The position numbers were made by a program, and so were the translations under genes. The notes beneath the pieces are model-generated. The model had not been told where the DNA came from, ran no database searches, and saw only the letters and a list, made by a program, of their open reading frames with translations. 19,864 nucleotides of DNA, from the NCBI GenBank assembly GCA_903864375.1, contig CAIPFS010000660.1, positions 1 through 19,864 of the forward strand. The letters are read 5' to 3'. The stretch is from an uncultured Verrucomicrobiota bacterium (GTDB taxonomy: Bacteria; Verrucomicrobiota; Verrucomicrobiia; Limisphaerales; UBA9464). The stretch's first letter is position 1. Each line of letters begins with the position of its first letter. Positions 8,456 to 16,575 of the stretch are shown here, piece after piece.

Positions 8456-9602
8456 TTCGGTGGCACTCCCGGCGGACGTCCGGTTTGGTGAGGCGGCTGA
8501 AGCGCGCCTGACCGGGTTGGTTGAGTCCCGCCACGCCTACTGGCGGGGAGTTCTCCGTCACGGTTCCAAAATCTGCGCCCCAAATTTACGGACACAGGCG
8601 GGAATCGTCTGCCATGGAGACCAATGGTGGCCGCTGACCCTCAACGACCGTCGCGAAGGGAATTCGTACCCCTGCTCGTTGCACGCCCAATATGTGACCT
8701 ATCCGCAGGCGGAGTTGTCGCTGGTGCCCGGCCCGGCGCAGCGCCGGATCGCCCGCGTCGGTCTTCTCGCACTGGACGGAGTCCTTCGCATCGCACGTGC
8801 TGACCGGGTGGTTCAATGGAGCAGTTGGTTGTTTTCAACCAATCTTCATGAGCCAGGCATGGGGTCCTCGGTCGAAGCCGTGACCCGCGCCTTGATTTCA
8901 GCCTTCCCGGACCATGCCATTCTGGTCAAGAACGTTCACGGATTCGAGGATCCGTCGCTGCCAGGAGCATTCGAGGCCTCCGGATACGATTTGGTCACCA
9001 GTCGGCAGATCTACTTTTTTGATGGACGTACGAAGGACTATCTCCAGAAGAGCACGGTCAAACGGGACCTGAAAAGCCTCGGTCAACTGGCCGACTACCA
9101 AATGGTCGAGCACCATCAAATCGAGCCGCAGGATTTGCCGCGAATCGCTGACCTTTATCGTCAACTGTACCTGGAAAAGCATTCCTGGCTGAATCCACAA
9201 TACTCCGATTCCTTCGTCGCTCGGGCGTGGCGTGAAGGCTGGCTGGAGTTTCGTGGTCTTCGTCACGCGTCGGGTCGTCTGGACGGAGTCTTTGCCTGTT
9301 TCACCTCGGGTCAGACCACCTCCACTCCGTTCATCGGATACGACACCACGCTTCCATCCGACCTCGGCCTTTACCGCCACCTGGTGTCCATGCTGCTCCA
9401 ACGCCTGGCAGAACGTCGGTGGCTTCTCAACTACAGTTCTGGTGCCGGTGATTTCAAGCGACGGCGGGGGGGCCAGCCGGTCATTGAATTCAATGCCATT
9501 TACCACCGTCACCTGCCGCCGGCGCGGAGGGCAGCCTTTGGTGTCCTGGCATCTCTCGCCAATCGATGGGGCCGGAAATTCCTGGAGGAAAACGAAATCT
9601 GA
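8421..9602 (+). CDS. GNAT/FemAB-like acyltransferase, linked to btaA
   Basis: Protein of 393 residues in the GNAT/FemAB-like superfamily (BioF2/Acetyltransf_6 type), inferred from the C-terminal half. That half has IYFFDGRTKDYLQKSTVKRDLK, a helical LPRIADLYRQLYLEKHSWLNP, then FIGYDTTLPSDLGLYRHL and the end motif LNYSSGAGDFKRRRGGQPV, which recalls the L-Y-GxxxYKxxxG ending of this family. The N-terminal 130 residues are less recognisable. Two starts fit: ATG 8421, which overlaps btaA by 35 bases, or GTG 8460, four bases after the btaA stop. Either arrangement suggests co-translation with btaA. The acyl donor and acceptor are unknown. An acyltransfer onto the amine of a homoserine lipid, as OlsB does for ornithine lipids, would fit the neighbourhood but is inference. 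Confidence 0.72.
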   Translation: MAASTLGTLTPDSVALPADVRFGEAAEARLTGLVESRHAYWRGVLRHGSKICAPNLRTQAGIVCHGDQWWPLTLNDRREGNSYPCSLHAQYVTYPQAELSLVPGPAQRRIARVGLLALDGVLRIARADRVVQWSSWLFSTNLHEPGMGSSVEAVTRALISAFPDHAILVKNVHGFEDPSLPGAFEASGYDLVTSRQIYFFDGRTKDYLQKSTVKRDLKSLGQLADYQMVEHHQIEPQDLPRIADLYRQLYLEKHSWLNPQYSDSFVARAWREGWLEFRGLRHASGRLDGVFACFTSGQTTSTPFIGYDTTLPSDLGLYRHLVSMLLQRLAERRWLLNYSSGAGDFKRRRGGQPVIEFNAIYHRHLPPARRAAFGVLASLANRWGRKFLEENEI

Positions 9603-9681
9603 TGGCCGACGCTGCCCGGCCAACAGGGTCCGTTGGAATTCCCCGTCCTATCGCCACACGGGATCGGTCCTATGCGCGGAC

Positions 9682-9710
9682 TTGCGTCTCTGTTTTCCAT
9701 TTGCTATGAC
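9682..9710 (+). promoter_or_regulatory. Possible sigma70-like promoter before sugar transferase
   Basis: TTGCGT (9682-9687) and TATGAC (9705-9710) are separated by 17 bases in the 234-base spacer upstream of the sugar transferase. The match to TTGACA/TATAAT is only partial, so this is a weak call made from spacing and position. Confidence 0.2.
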
Positions 9711-9836
9711 CACTGTGCCGAACGGCGGAACGGGCTTGCCGCCCGACCCATCGTTGGCATCCCGTTGGAAATGACCAGACAGTGATTTAGCCCCTTTTGG
9801 GAACCCTCTGGACCACCCAAGGACATCCATCTACCT

Positions 9837-11333
9837 GTGAATCAACCTCAGCCGCGACCATCGTCCTCCAAAACGGAAGGTTTCCTGGCAAACCATTCCG
9901 AGGGGCGCTCCCGTCAATTGTTCGCCGATAGTACGTCGTCCCTGACCATGATCGGCGACTTCGCCATGATCGTTTTCGGTCTGGTCCTCGGGTTCTGGGT
10001 CCGATTCATGTCCGGCTGGTTTCCCATTGAAACCACCTGGTGGAGCAATGGGGATTACGGCATCGCCTCGTTGAGGACCTACTCAAAACTGATCGCCATC
10101 GGTGCAGTCATTCTCTTTCTGACCCTCCTGAATCTCGGGCTGTACCGTCGACAGAATCTTCTCCGCTACCGGCAGGTCGTGCGGACGTTTATTGGCGGCA
10201 CCTTCATGTGGCTGTTCGTCTTTTTTGCCGTCAATCAAGCCGTGGGGTTCAAACCCAACATTTCCCGGCTCTACATGGTTTGCTCGTTTGTTTCGGTGAA
10301 TGCCTCCGTTCTGGTCTGGCGGGCGATCTTCCACAGCCTTCTCCAGAACGAAGTCGCCGCCCAGGGACTCCGGCAGAACATCCTGTTCATTGGTTGGAGC
10401 AACAATGTCCACCATTTGTTCGAGAATATTTATACTGACCACTCCCACCCCTACAATCTGGTCGGGTATGTGGAGGCACCCAACAAGCCCCTGAGCGCCG
10501 CCGGCCTCCCGACCGTCCGATCCCTGGGTCACTTCAACGAGCTTCGCGATATCGTTGTTCGAGAATCCATTCACATCATCGTTCTCGCCGAGCCCGACAT
10601 GGCGCTGAATGAGATCGTGTCGTTAAGCAATTTTTGCGAGCGGGAGCTGATTCAGTTCAAGGTCATTCCCTCCTACTTCCAGATTCTGGTGTCCGGGCTG
10701 CACCTGGAGACCATCAGCGGGGTTCCGATTATGGGCGTGTCGGCGCTGCCTCTGGACCATGCAGCCAATCAACTCATCAAGCGAACCATCGACATCATCG
10801 GAGGCCTGGTTGGTTTGATCCTGTCGATTCCGATCATCCTCGTTTGCGGCATCCTGATCTTCATCGAATCTCCGGGTCCTATCTTCTACAGTCAGGTGCG
10901 AACCGGACGGAATGGCAGAAGCTTCCGCATCTACAAGTTGCGAAGCATGAAATTGGATGCCGAGAAGTCCGGCACCGGATGGTCGACAAAAAACGATGAC
11001 CGACGGTTGAAAATCGGCTCGGTCCTTCGCAATCTCAACCTGGACGAGGTTCCCCAGTTCTGGAACGTGCTCAAGGGAGACATGAGCCTCGTGGGTCCCC
11101 GGCCCGAGCGTCCGGAACTGATTGCGCAGTTCCGGTATGATATTCCGCATTACAATGCCCGCCTCGCCACCAAACCGGGTATCACCGGTTGGGCTCAGGT
11201 GAATGGACTTCGCGGTGACACCGATTTGACCGAACGCGTCCGGTACGACCTTTACTACCTGGAAAACTGGACACCCCTGCTGGACTTTTACATCATGTTT
11301 CTGACGTTCGTCCGACGCGAGAACGCCTACTGA
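9837..11333 (+). CDS. Polyprenyl-phosphate sugar-1-phosphate transferase (WbaP/WcaJ/CpsE type)
   Basis: Inner-membrane enzyme of 498 residues that transfers a sugar-1-phosphate from a nucleotide sugar to undecaprenyl phosphate, the first step of exopolysaccharide, capsule or O-antigen assembly. It has four hydrophobic segments (about 38-58, 83-101, 117-135, 145-163), a Rossmann-like CoA_binding_3 domain (about 178-300, starting NILFIGWS), a hydrophobic hairpin (about 318-344), and the Bac_transf catalytic domain. The latter shows KRTIDIIGG (315-323), PGPIFYSQVRTGRNGRSF, YKLRSM, LDEVPQFWNVLKGDMSLVGPRP (from 402), and KPGITGWAQVNG. GTG 9837 starts the frame; an AAGGA lies 13 bases upstream, farther than usual. 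No glycosyltransferases, Wzx or Wzy genes are visible beside it. The sugar (glucose, galactose or other) is not readable from sequence. Confidence 0.92.
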   Translation: MNQPQPRPSSSKTEGFLANHSEGRSRQLFADSTSSLTMIGDFAMIVFGLVLGFWVRFMSGWFPIETTWWSNGDYGIASLRTYSKLIAIGAVILFLTLLNLGLYRRQNLLRYRQVVRTFIGGTFMWLFVFFAVNQAVGFKPNISRLYMVCSFVSVNASVLVWRAIFHSLLQNEVAAQGLRQNILFIGWSNNVHHLFENIYTDHSHPYNLVGYVEAPNKPLSAAGLPTVRSLGHFNELRDIVVRESIHIIVLAEPDMALNEIVSLSNFCERELIQFKVIPSYFQILVSGLHLETISGVPIMGVSALPLDHAANQLIKRTIDIIGGLVGLILSIPIILVCGILIFIESPGPIFYSQVRTGRNGRSFRIYKLRSMKLDAEKSGTGWSTKNDDRRLKIGSVLRNLNLDEVPQFWNVLKGDMSLVGPRPERPELIAQFRYDIPHYNARLATKPGITGWAQVNGLRGDTDLTERVRYDLYYLENWTPLLDFYIMFLTFVRRENAY

Positions 11334-11515
11334 AATGGCCTGCAGGGCAGGGTTTACCCCTGCGTCAGGTGCTGAGTCTCCTCCTTCCGCTGCCCCATCG
11401 ACCTTTTGGGATGGCCGGTTGAATTTTCCCTCTTCCCCCTTGGACGCCGTGGAGTCGCTCTCCGGCCTCTGCCCATCCTCTCCCTCAAAAACCCCTGCCT
11501 TCGAATCAGATATCG

Positions 11516-11540
11516 TACAGAGGGACAGGTCATCTGTATT
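11516..11540. repeat. Dispersed repeat, copy 1
   Basis: The 18 bases tacagagggacaggtcat (11516-11533) recur exactly at 19515-19532, and the similarity continues to 25 bases with two mismatches. Both copies are outside recognisable domains, here in an intergenic spacer. It may be a REP-like element, but no transposase is present to support that. Confidence 0.6.
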
Positions 11541-11547
11541 GAATCCA

Positions 11548-11584
11548 TCAAAAAGGCGGGAAGAAGGATTTCCCTCTTCCCGCC
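11548..11584 (-). terminator. Rho-independent terminator of the LamG gene
   Basis: On the minus strand, 52 bases after the LamG stop codon, a 13-base-pair stem (GGCGGGAAGAGGG with CCTTCTTCCCGCC, one G-T wobble) encloses an AAAT tetraloop, spanning 11555-11584. It is followed immediately by TTTTTG. This is the textbook form and is oriented correctly for the LamG gene. Confidence 0.88.
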
Positions 11585-11635
11585 ATGCTCGATCCCGGTG
11601 GAGCTCCCGACCCGACCCGGGTCGTCCTCGCCAGT

Positions 11636-14600
11636 TTACGGCAATGCCTGGCCGCGAATTTCTCCGCCCCCGTGGCTCTTCGTGTGGACGTTGAAGTAGG
11701 TCTGCCCGGAGGTCAGAGCTGTTCGCTGAATTTCCGTGAGAACCTGCGATCCCTGAAACAGGATCGCCCGGGTTCCCGCCGGGATGTTGGGCGACGGAAA
11801 CAGGTGGAAATAAACACCCGCGTTGGCACCCACGGGCGCAGCGCCGTGCAGGTGAGCCTGGACGATGTCCGATTCAAATCCGGTGGCATGGACATAATAG
11901 GTTGCCGTGTTGCCCTCGAGTGAGAGAAAGCCCAATCCGTTGGCGGAAGAGCCCGTGACGGCCGGCACTTCGCTGGCTGGAGCCAGGGTTGCCTTGAACA
12001 GTTGCACCGTGTTGGTGGCCCCGCTGATGACCCGGTAAAAGGCGTTCCCAAGGACTGTTGGAACGGTCAAGGAGCGATTCGCCGTGGTCGCAAGATTCAA
12101 CCATTGGGCCTTCAGACCGGTCTTGTATTGAACCAGATAGGTCCCGTAACCACCGTTCCAGCTGAGGCTTAAACCGTCTGCGCCCAGTGTGGGAGTGGTC
12201 AACGTCAACGGCAGGACCTGGCCGGCCACATGGGCCGCCACCTGTGCCGGGGAAAGGGCATAGTTGTAAATGGCCACTTCGTCGACCGCACCCTGGAAGT
12301 TGTCAGCCCAACCGTTCCCGGTCGCACCGATGGCCCATCCCGCATTGTCGACCGGGACCGCACCCACAGAATCGGGGGTGGAGGCTACCAACGCTCCGTT
12401 GCGATACAGGTTCCAGCTGGCACCGTCATAGGTCCCGACGAGGTGGGTCCAGCCGGCTCCAATATCGCCAGCCGGAATGGGTGCCAAGGCTTGATGCGAC
12501 ACGAGGCCGTCCAGCGACGAACCAATCGCGTAATTCCCGTTTCCATCCAACGCGAGGAAGACTTCCGAGCCGGTGAGGAAGGAGGCATTGGTCTCGGGGG
12601 TGGTCCCGCCGTTGTCGGGATAAGCGGTGAGCGTCGGCAGACCGTGCGAAATGACCCGCGCAAAAGCCGTGGGTGCGACGGTGGGTTGGACCCAGGCTTC
12701 CAGTGAAATTCGATTTGAGAAGTTCAGGCCTGGGGGATTGTCCAGGCTGACCCAACCGGAGGTGCCATTGAGGGATAGGGCCGTGTTGGCGGCTTCAAAT
12801 CCCGACGACTTGGGACCGGCGACGTTGTTTTGTGAGTTGATGAGCGCCCCGGTGGCGGCATCACCCAGAATGCCGGCGTTGGAAGCAATAAACTGCGCCG
12901 GTTCATTGAGGCGGAGGAACGTGGCGGGTTGAAGACCCTGGGTGCTGGCACCGTCGTAAAGGGACGTCAGAACCAGCGTCTCATAATTCGTACCCCGGTT
13001 CGAATTGGTGCCGACCTGATAGTGGGTCAGAATCTGGCTCGGAGTCAGAAGGCCGTGATACACAGCAACATCGGCAACATCCCCTTCAAAGGGATTGGCA
13101 CCGAGACCGGAACCCTTGTTGTAGGCTCCCACGGTCATGTCGGCTGGATCGACGCCGTTGTCGGGTGAACTCACGTTGGCGACGTAACTGAAAGACTCGT
13201 TGGTCACCACGGACTGGCCGTTGATGTACATGACAGCCGTGTTGCCGCCATCAAACGTCACGACCACGTGCTGCCATTCGCCAATCGTGTAGGGAACAGA
13301 ACTGGTGATATCGCTGCTGCTTCCGCCGCTGTGCTTATAGGCGCGGAAATTCCAGCCCACTCCCTCGAATCCACTTTCGACTGAATAGGTGTCGTTGGGT
13401 GCCCGCTGAAAAAATACCCAGCCGGTCCGATCAGAGACCCCCTTTGAAAGACGGTTGTTAATCGGGGACGCTCCTGGGTTGATCCGATCACTGGTGGGTC
13501 GAAACCATGCCTCAACCGTCAACGGCTCGGTTTCGGCCGGATTGCTGTCAGCATTAAATGGAACCGACGTTGTGGAATTGCCATTCCGCTGATGGTAGGA
13601 GGTCGCAGCGGAGGTACTGTCCGCGCCATGACCGGCCACCGGGTGACGAACATCGGAGCTGTGCTCACCGGCTCCAGCCGCCTGAACGGCACCGATGTTG
13701 ACAGCGATATCCGGTCCGGTGGATGGGTCGTCCAGGCGCAAATACACCACCGGCTCATCGGATTGAATCAATTGTTCATAGGGAAGTGCCCGGGCGGCAT
13801 TGGTTCCGTTCTGGTAATGGGCCAGAATCTGGGCAGAGCTCAGTTTCTTGCCAAAGAACGCAAACTCGTCCACACCACCCCGGTAGGCATTTTCGCCCGG
13901 CTGGGTGTTGTTGTAGGAGCCAACGGTGAGTCCGGAAGGTCCATGAACCGCCTCGGCGGGGTCATGATCATTGGTGTTGGGTTGATATCCGGAAGGGGCC
14001 GGGTCACTGGTCACCGCCAGAACACCGTTGATGTACATGGAAATGGTACGGGCCGTGCCATCCCAGACCGTCACCACATGTTGCCATTCTCCCAGCCGAT
14101 AGGGAACTCCGCTGGTCACCTGAACACCAACGGACGTTCCGCTGCCTGAATACATCCGGAAATTCCAGCCCACATCGCTCTGGCCGTCTGCCGAATAGGT
14201 GTCGTCGGGATTTCGCTGAAAATAGACCCAGCCCTGACGAACCGCACCTGAGTAGGAATACCGGTTCATGATCGGTGCCGGTCCGTAGAACCCATTGGCT
14301 ACCTTGTCGCTGGTGGGATAAAACCAGGCTTCGACGGTAAACGATTGGCTCGCGTCGGGATTCACCAGCGCATTCCACGGAATGGTCGTATAAGCCGAGG
14401 TGTCGAAATAGGTTGCCGGATTGTGGCTGCCAACAATGGCACCGGGAATCAGGTGAGTGTTGAGACTCACCGAATTGCCCGCTGAACCGAGGGTGCCGGA
14501 GTTTGCATTTTGGCTGGATCGGGCCGACGAATCGTTGAATCGGTAATAGGCCAGCGGCCCATCGTTGATCACCGCTGCGGGGTATCCCGAGGCGGATTGC

Positions 14601-14692
14601 GCAAGGGCGGGAGCCGACCCGAGGGTGGCTGAGAGGAGTGCGACCAGGGAGGTCGCGCCGGTCAGGGACCGGCTCAATTGTATTTTTTTCAT
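11636..14692 (-). CDS. Secreted multi-LamG protein with CHRD C-terminus
   Basis: Predicted secreted protein of 1018 residues. The Sec signal peptide MKKIQLSRSLTGATSLVALL continues to a likely cleavage after ALA at residue 31. Three concanavalin-like LamG modules follow (about 36-310, 311-566, 567-828). The first two are close relatives, sharing FTVEAWFYPTSD / LTVEAWFRPTSD, GWVYFQRNPDDTYS / GWVFFQRAPNDTYS, VGWNFR and GEWQHVV. Then come a short Ig/FN3-like module (about 829-897, LSWNGGYGTYLVQYKTG to AFYRVISG) and a CHRD domain (about 898-1018, ending YFNVHTKSHGGGEIRGQ). LamG modules bind carbohydrates or proteins; CHRD function is not well known. The mature protein has no cysteine. No PEP-CTERM or LPXTG-like anchor is visible. 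ATG 14692 is chosen over an upstream frame start at 14734 because it begins the signal peptide. Ligand unknown. Confidence 0.88.
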   Translation of the reverse strand: MKKIQLSRSLTGATSLVALLSATLGSAPALAQSASGYPAAVINDGPLAYYRFNDSSARSSQNANSGTLGSAGNSVSLNTHLIPGAIVGSHNPATYFDTSAYTTIPWNALVNPDASQSFTVEAWFYPTSDKVANGFYGPAPIMNRYSYSGAVRQGWVYFQRNPDDTYSADGQSDVGWNFRMYSGSGTSVGVQVTSGVPYRLGEWQHVVTVWDGTARTISMYINGVLAVTSDPAPSGYQPNTNDHDPAEAVHGPSGLTVGSYNNTQPGENAYRGGVDEFAFFGKKLSSAQILAHYQNGTNAARALPYEQLIQSDEPVVYLRLDDPSTGPDIAVNIGAVQAAGAGEHSSDVRHPVAGHGADSTSAATSYHQRNGNSTTSVPFNADSNPAETEPLTVEAWFRPTSDRINPGASPINNRLSKGVSDRTGWVFFQRAPNDTYSVESGFEGVGWNFRAYKHSGGSSSDITSSVPYTIGEWQHVVVTFDGGNTAVMYINGQSVVTNESFSYVANVSSPDNGVDPADMTVGAYNKGSGLGANPFEGDVADVAVYHGLLTPSQILTHYQVGTNSNRGTNYETLVLTSLYDGASTQGLQPATFLRLNEPAQFIASNAGILGDAATGALINSQNNVAGPKSSGFEAANTALSLNGTSGWVSLDNPPGLNFSNRISLEAWVQPTVAPTAFARVISHGLPTLTAYPDNGGTTPETNASFLTGSEVFLALDGNGNYAIGSSLDGLVSHQALAPIPAGDIGAGWTHLVGTYDGASWNLYRNGALVASTPDSVGAVPVDNAGWAIGATGNGWADNFQGAVDEVAIYNYALSPAQVAAHVAGQVLPLTLTTPTLGADGLSLSWNGGYGTYLVQYKTGLKAQWLNLATTANRSLTVPTVLGNAFYRVISGATNTVQLFKATLAPASEVPAVTGSSANGLGFLSLEGNTATYYVHATGFESDIVQAHLHGAAPVGANAGVYFHLFPSPNIPAGTRAILFQGSQVLTEIQRTALTSGQTYFNVHTKSHGGGEIRGQALP

Positions 14693-15117
14693 GGTCAACT
14701 GGAACAACAAACCATCCGGGCTTCCGGAGAACACCGGATGTCGGTTGGGAAGGATGGCGGGAAAACGTGAGAAAGCTGCCTGAAAAATGCAAGTCAGGTC
14801 AACTGTGACCGCACCGAAACAGGACTGTCACTCACGGCGGGTCGTTTCAGGGACCGCCTCTTATTCCACGCCTCACAACTAAAACGTAACCTATTGAAGT
14901 GAAATAACATCGATTGGGCGAGGCTCCCGCCTGGCCGAACGCGGTCCGATCCGCGTCCCCCCTGTCGCCCCCTATTGTATTTAGACTGGCCCGGGTACCA
15001 AGGGTGGAAGGTCGCAGTTCCGCAGGCTCCAGGCCTTGGCTGCCCACTTAAAATGGATAGGGCGGCTGGCCTTGAACAGACCAACCGCCCCCAAACCATT
15101 CTCAGGCGTGATTTGCC
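14693..15117. other. Gene-free spacer between oxidoreductase and LamG genes
   Basis: About 425 bases without a credible gene. It holds the terminator-like hairpin of the oxidoreductase gene at its right end, a small perfect inverted repeat (ACGCGG 14939-14944, CCGCGT 14951-14956) and a short palindrome GGTCA-ACTG-TGACC (14797-14810). The leader of the LamG mRNA should start in here; no convincing -35/-10 pair was found by eye. Confidence 0.6.
15048..15090 (-). terminator. Probable terminator of the oxidoreductase gene
   Basis: On the minus strand, 27 bases after the stop codon, GGGCGGTTGGTC and GGCCAGCCGCCC form a 12-base-pair stem with two G-T wobbles and a 7-base loop (15060-15090). The following tract, TATCCATTTT, is only moderately T-rich, so termination may be partial. 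Confidence 0.6.
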
Positions 15118-16479
15118 TTAAACCACCCAGCCGGGGCGATATTCCCGTTTCAGGAAATGATTCGCTGCGGCGTCGTTCTTGACCTTCAGTTCCGGTCCAT
15201 CCCATTCGAGAATCTTGCCCGATTTTATCGCGACGTTGCCAAGAAGGATGGTCTCAGCGAGGAGCGAGGCGTAGTCAAAGTTGGCCAGAGGTGCCGGGCC
15301 GCCCTTGATGGCCGCCGCCCATTCGTCTTTCTGGCCCTGATCGCCCTTACCGTTCCGCGCCAGGGTGGGTGTTGGGGCTTGATAACCTTCGTAGTCCTTT
15401 TCCGGGAGCAACTTCCAGTCGCCACCGTAATCGTGGGGAGAATACATCGTCCCCTTGTCACCAATGATCAGGGAACCGCTGTCAGAGGGTGTCTTGCCGA
15501 GAAACAGCTCCATCGGGGGAAGGTTTTTCTTGCCGTCGGCAAAGTGCCCTTCATACCAGACAAACCGGACCGCCGGACGATCGCCTTCCGCCTGGAATAG
15601 GTACTCAACCGTCGCCCATGCGGGGTAGGTCTCTGGATTCACGGCTTCGCTCCGGGCGTGAATAACGGACGGATGCTTCAGCTTCAGAGCCATGAACGGC
15701 ATATTCGCCGTGTGACAACCCATGTCACCCAGGGCACCGGTGCCGAAGTCCAACCAGCCACGCCAGTTGAACGGATGATAGGCGGGGTTGTAGGGACGCT
15801 TGGGAGCGGTCCCCAGAAACTCATCCCAGTGGACATGGGAAGGAACTGCGACAATCTCCGACGGACGCTGAGTCACCTTCGGGGACTGGGGCCAGACGGG
15901 ACGGTTGGTCCAGACGTGAACCTCGTACACTTTGCCAAGAGCCCCCGCACGAATCACCTCCACTCCCTTGCGCAACTCATCGGAGGCGGTGCCTTGATTG
16001 CCCATCTGGGTCACCACCTTGTTTTCACGGGCCAGACGCTGCAGCCAGCGGCATTCCCAAACATCGTGGGCCAGCGGCTTTTGCACGTAGACATGAATCT
16101 TGCGCTTCATCGCCGCGGCGGCCGCAACCGCATGGGTGTGGTCGGGCGTGCTCACCGTCACCGCATCGATTTGACCCTGCATCTTGTCGAACATCTCCCG
16201 GAAGTCATTGAACCTGCGGGCCCCGGGGAATTTTTTGGCCTTCTCGTCCAGGGAATGATCGTCGACGTCGCACAAGGCGACCACATCACCCAGGTTACCA
16301 GCCTGATCGATATCGCTGGAACCCTTCCCTCCAACACCAATGCCGGCGAATCGGAGCCGTTCATTGGCACCGAAAACCCGCGAGGGGAGGTAGAGCAAAC
16401 CAAAGGCGGTGGCGGCGCTGGAACCCAGAAAGGTCCGTCGACTATAGGATTTGGAAAACGTTGGGCGCATGGTAGGCAT
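15118..16479 (-). CDS. Tat-exported Gfo/Idh/MocA-family oxidoreductase
   Basis: NAD(P)-type sugar oxidoreductase family protein, 453 residues. The N-terminus is a twin-arginine signal (KSYSRRTFLGSSAATAFGLL, Arg14-Arg15), so the folded enzyme with its cofactor is expected outside the cytoplasmic membrane. The Rossmann start FAGIGVGGKG (44-53) and DVVALCDVDD follow, then VSTPDHTHA, and VQKPLAHDVWE at the place of the family's usual EKP motif. The second half carries the GALGDMGCHTANMPF segment typical of the C-terminal alpha/beta domain and DFASLL-like sequence near the end. ATG 16479 (or 16470) is preferred over the GTG at 16512 because it gives a normal Tat leader. It lies 96 bases after RecQ and ends in a hairpin terminator. 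Substrate is unknown; members act on glycosides, sugars or inositols. Confidence 0.9.
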   Translation of the reverse strand: MPTMRPTFSKSYSRRTFLGSSAATAFGLLYLPSRVFGANERLRFAGIGVGGKGSSDIDQAGNLGDVVALCDVDDHSLDEKAKKFPGARRFNDFREMFDKMQGQIDAVTVSTPDHTHAVAAAAAMKRKIHVYVQKPLAHDVWECRWLQRLARENKVVTQMGNQGTASDELRKGVEVIRAGALGKVYEVHVWTNRPVWPQSPKVTQRPSEIVAVPSHVHWDEFLGTAPKRPYNPAYHPFNWRGWLDFGTGALGDMGCHTANMPFMALKLKHPSVIHARSEAVNPETYPAWATVEYLFQAEGDRPAVRFVWYEGHFADGKKNLPPMELFLGKTPSDSGSLIIGDKGTMYSPHDYGGDWKLLPEKDYEGYQAPTPTLARNGKGDQGQKDEWAAAIKGGPAPLANFDYASLLAETILLGNVAIKSGKILEWDGPELKVKNDAAANHFLKREYRPGWVV

Positions 16480-16575
16480 TAGGAACAATGGCCGCGGTTC
16501 AATTCGGAGCACGACAACGCTTCGTCAGAACCACGGGAACAGCACCACCATTGACGGACCGCGACGGGTGTCAAT

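Larger units (their letters stand above)
11334..11635. other. Gene-free convergent spacer
   Basis: About 300 bases between the stop codons of the sugar transferase and the LamG protein. It holds a short hairpin right after the transferase gene (GCAGGG 11347-11352 with CCCTGC 11358-11363, no T-run), one copy of an 18-base repeat also found near 19515, and a strong terminator for the minus-strand LamG gene. Small open frames across it have no recognisable protein character. Confidence 0.7.

Noticed and set aside
14797..14810. Palindrome GGTCA-ACTG-TGACC as an operator
   Set aside because: Only five-base arms and a single occurrence; too short to separate from chance without other copies.
14939..14956. 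Inverted repeat ACGCGG / CCGCGT as a terminator or operator
   Set aside because: Six-base stem with no T-run and no nearby gene end; chance is likely in GC-rich sequence.
15658..16482. Plus-strand open frame of 274 codons
   Set aside because: Antisense to the Gfo/Idh/MocA oxidoreductase, whose motifs are unmistakable.
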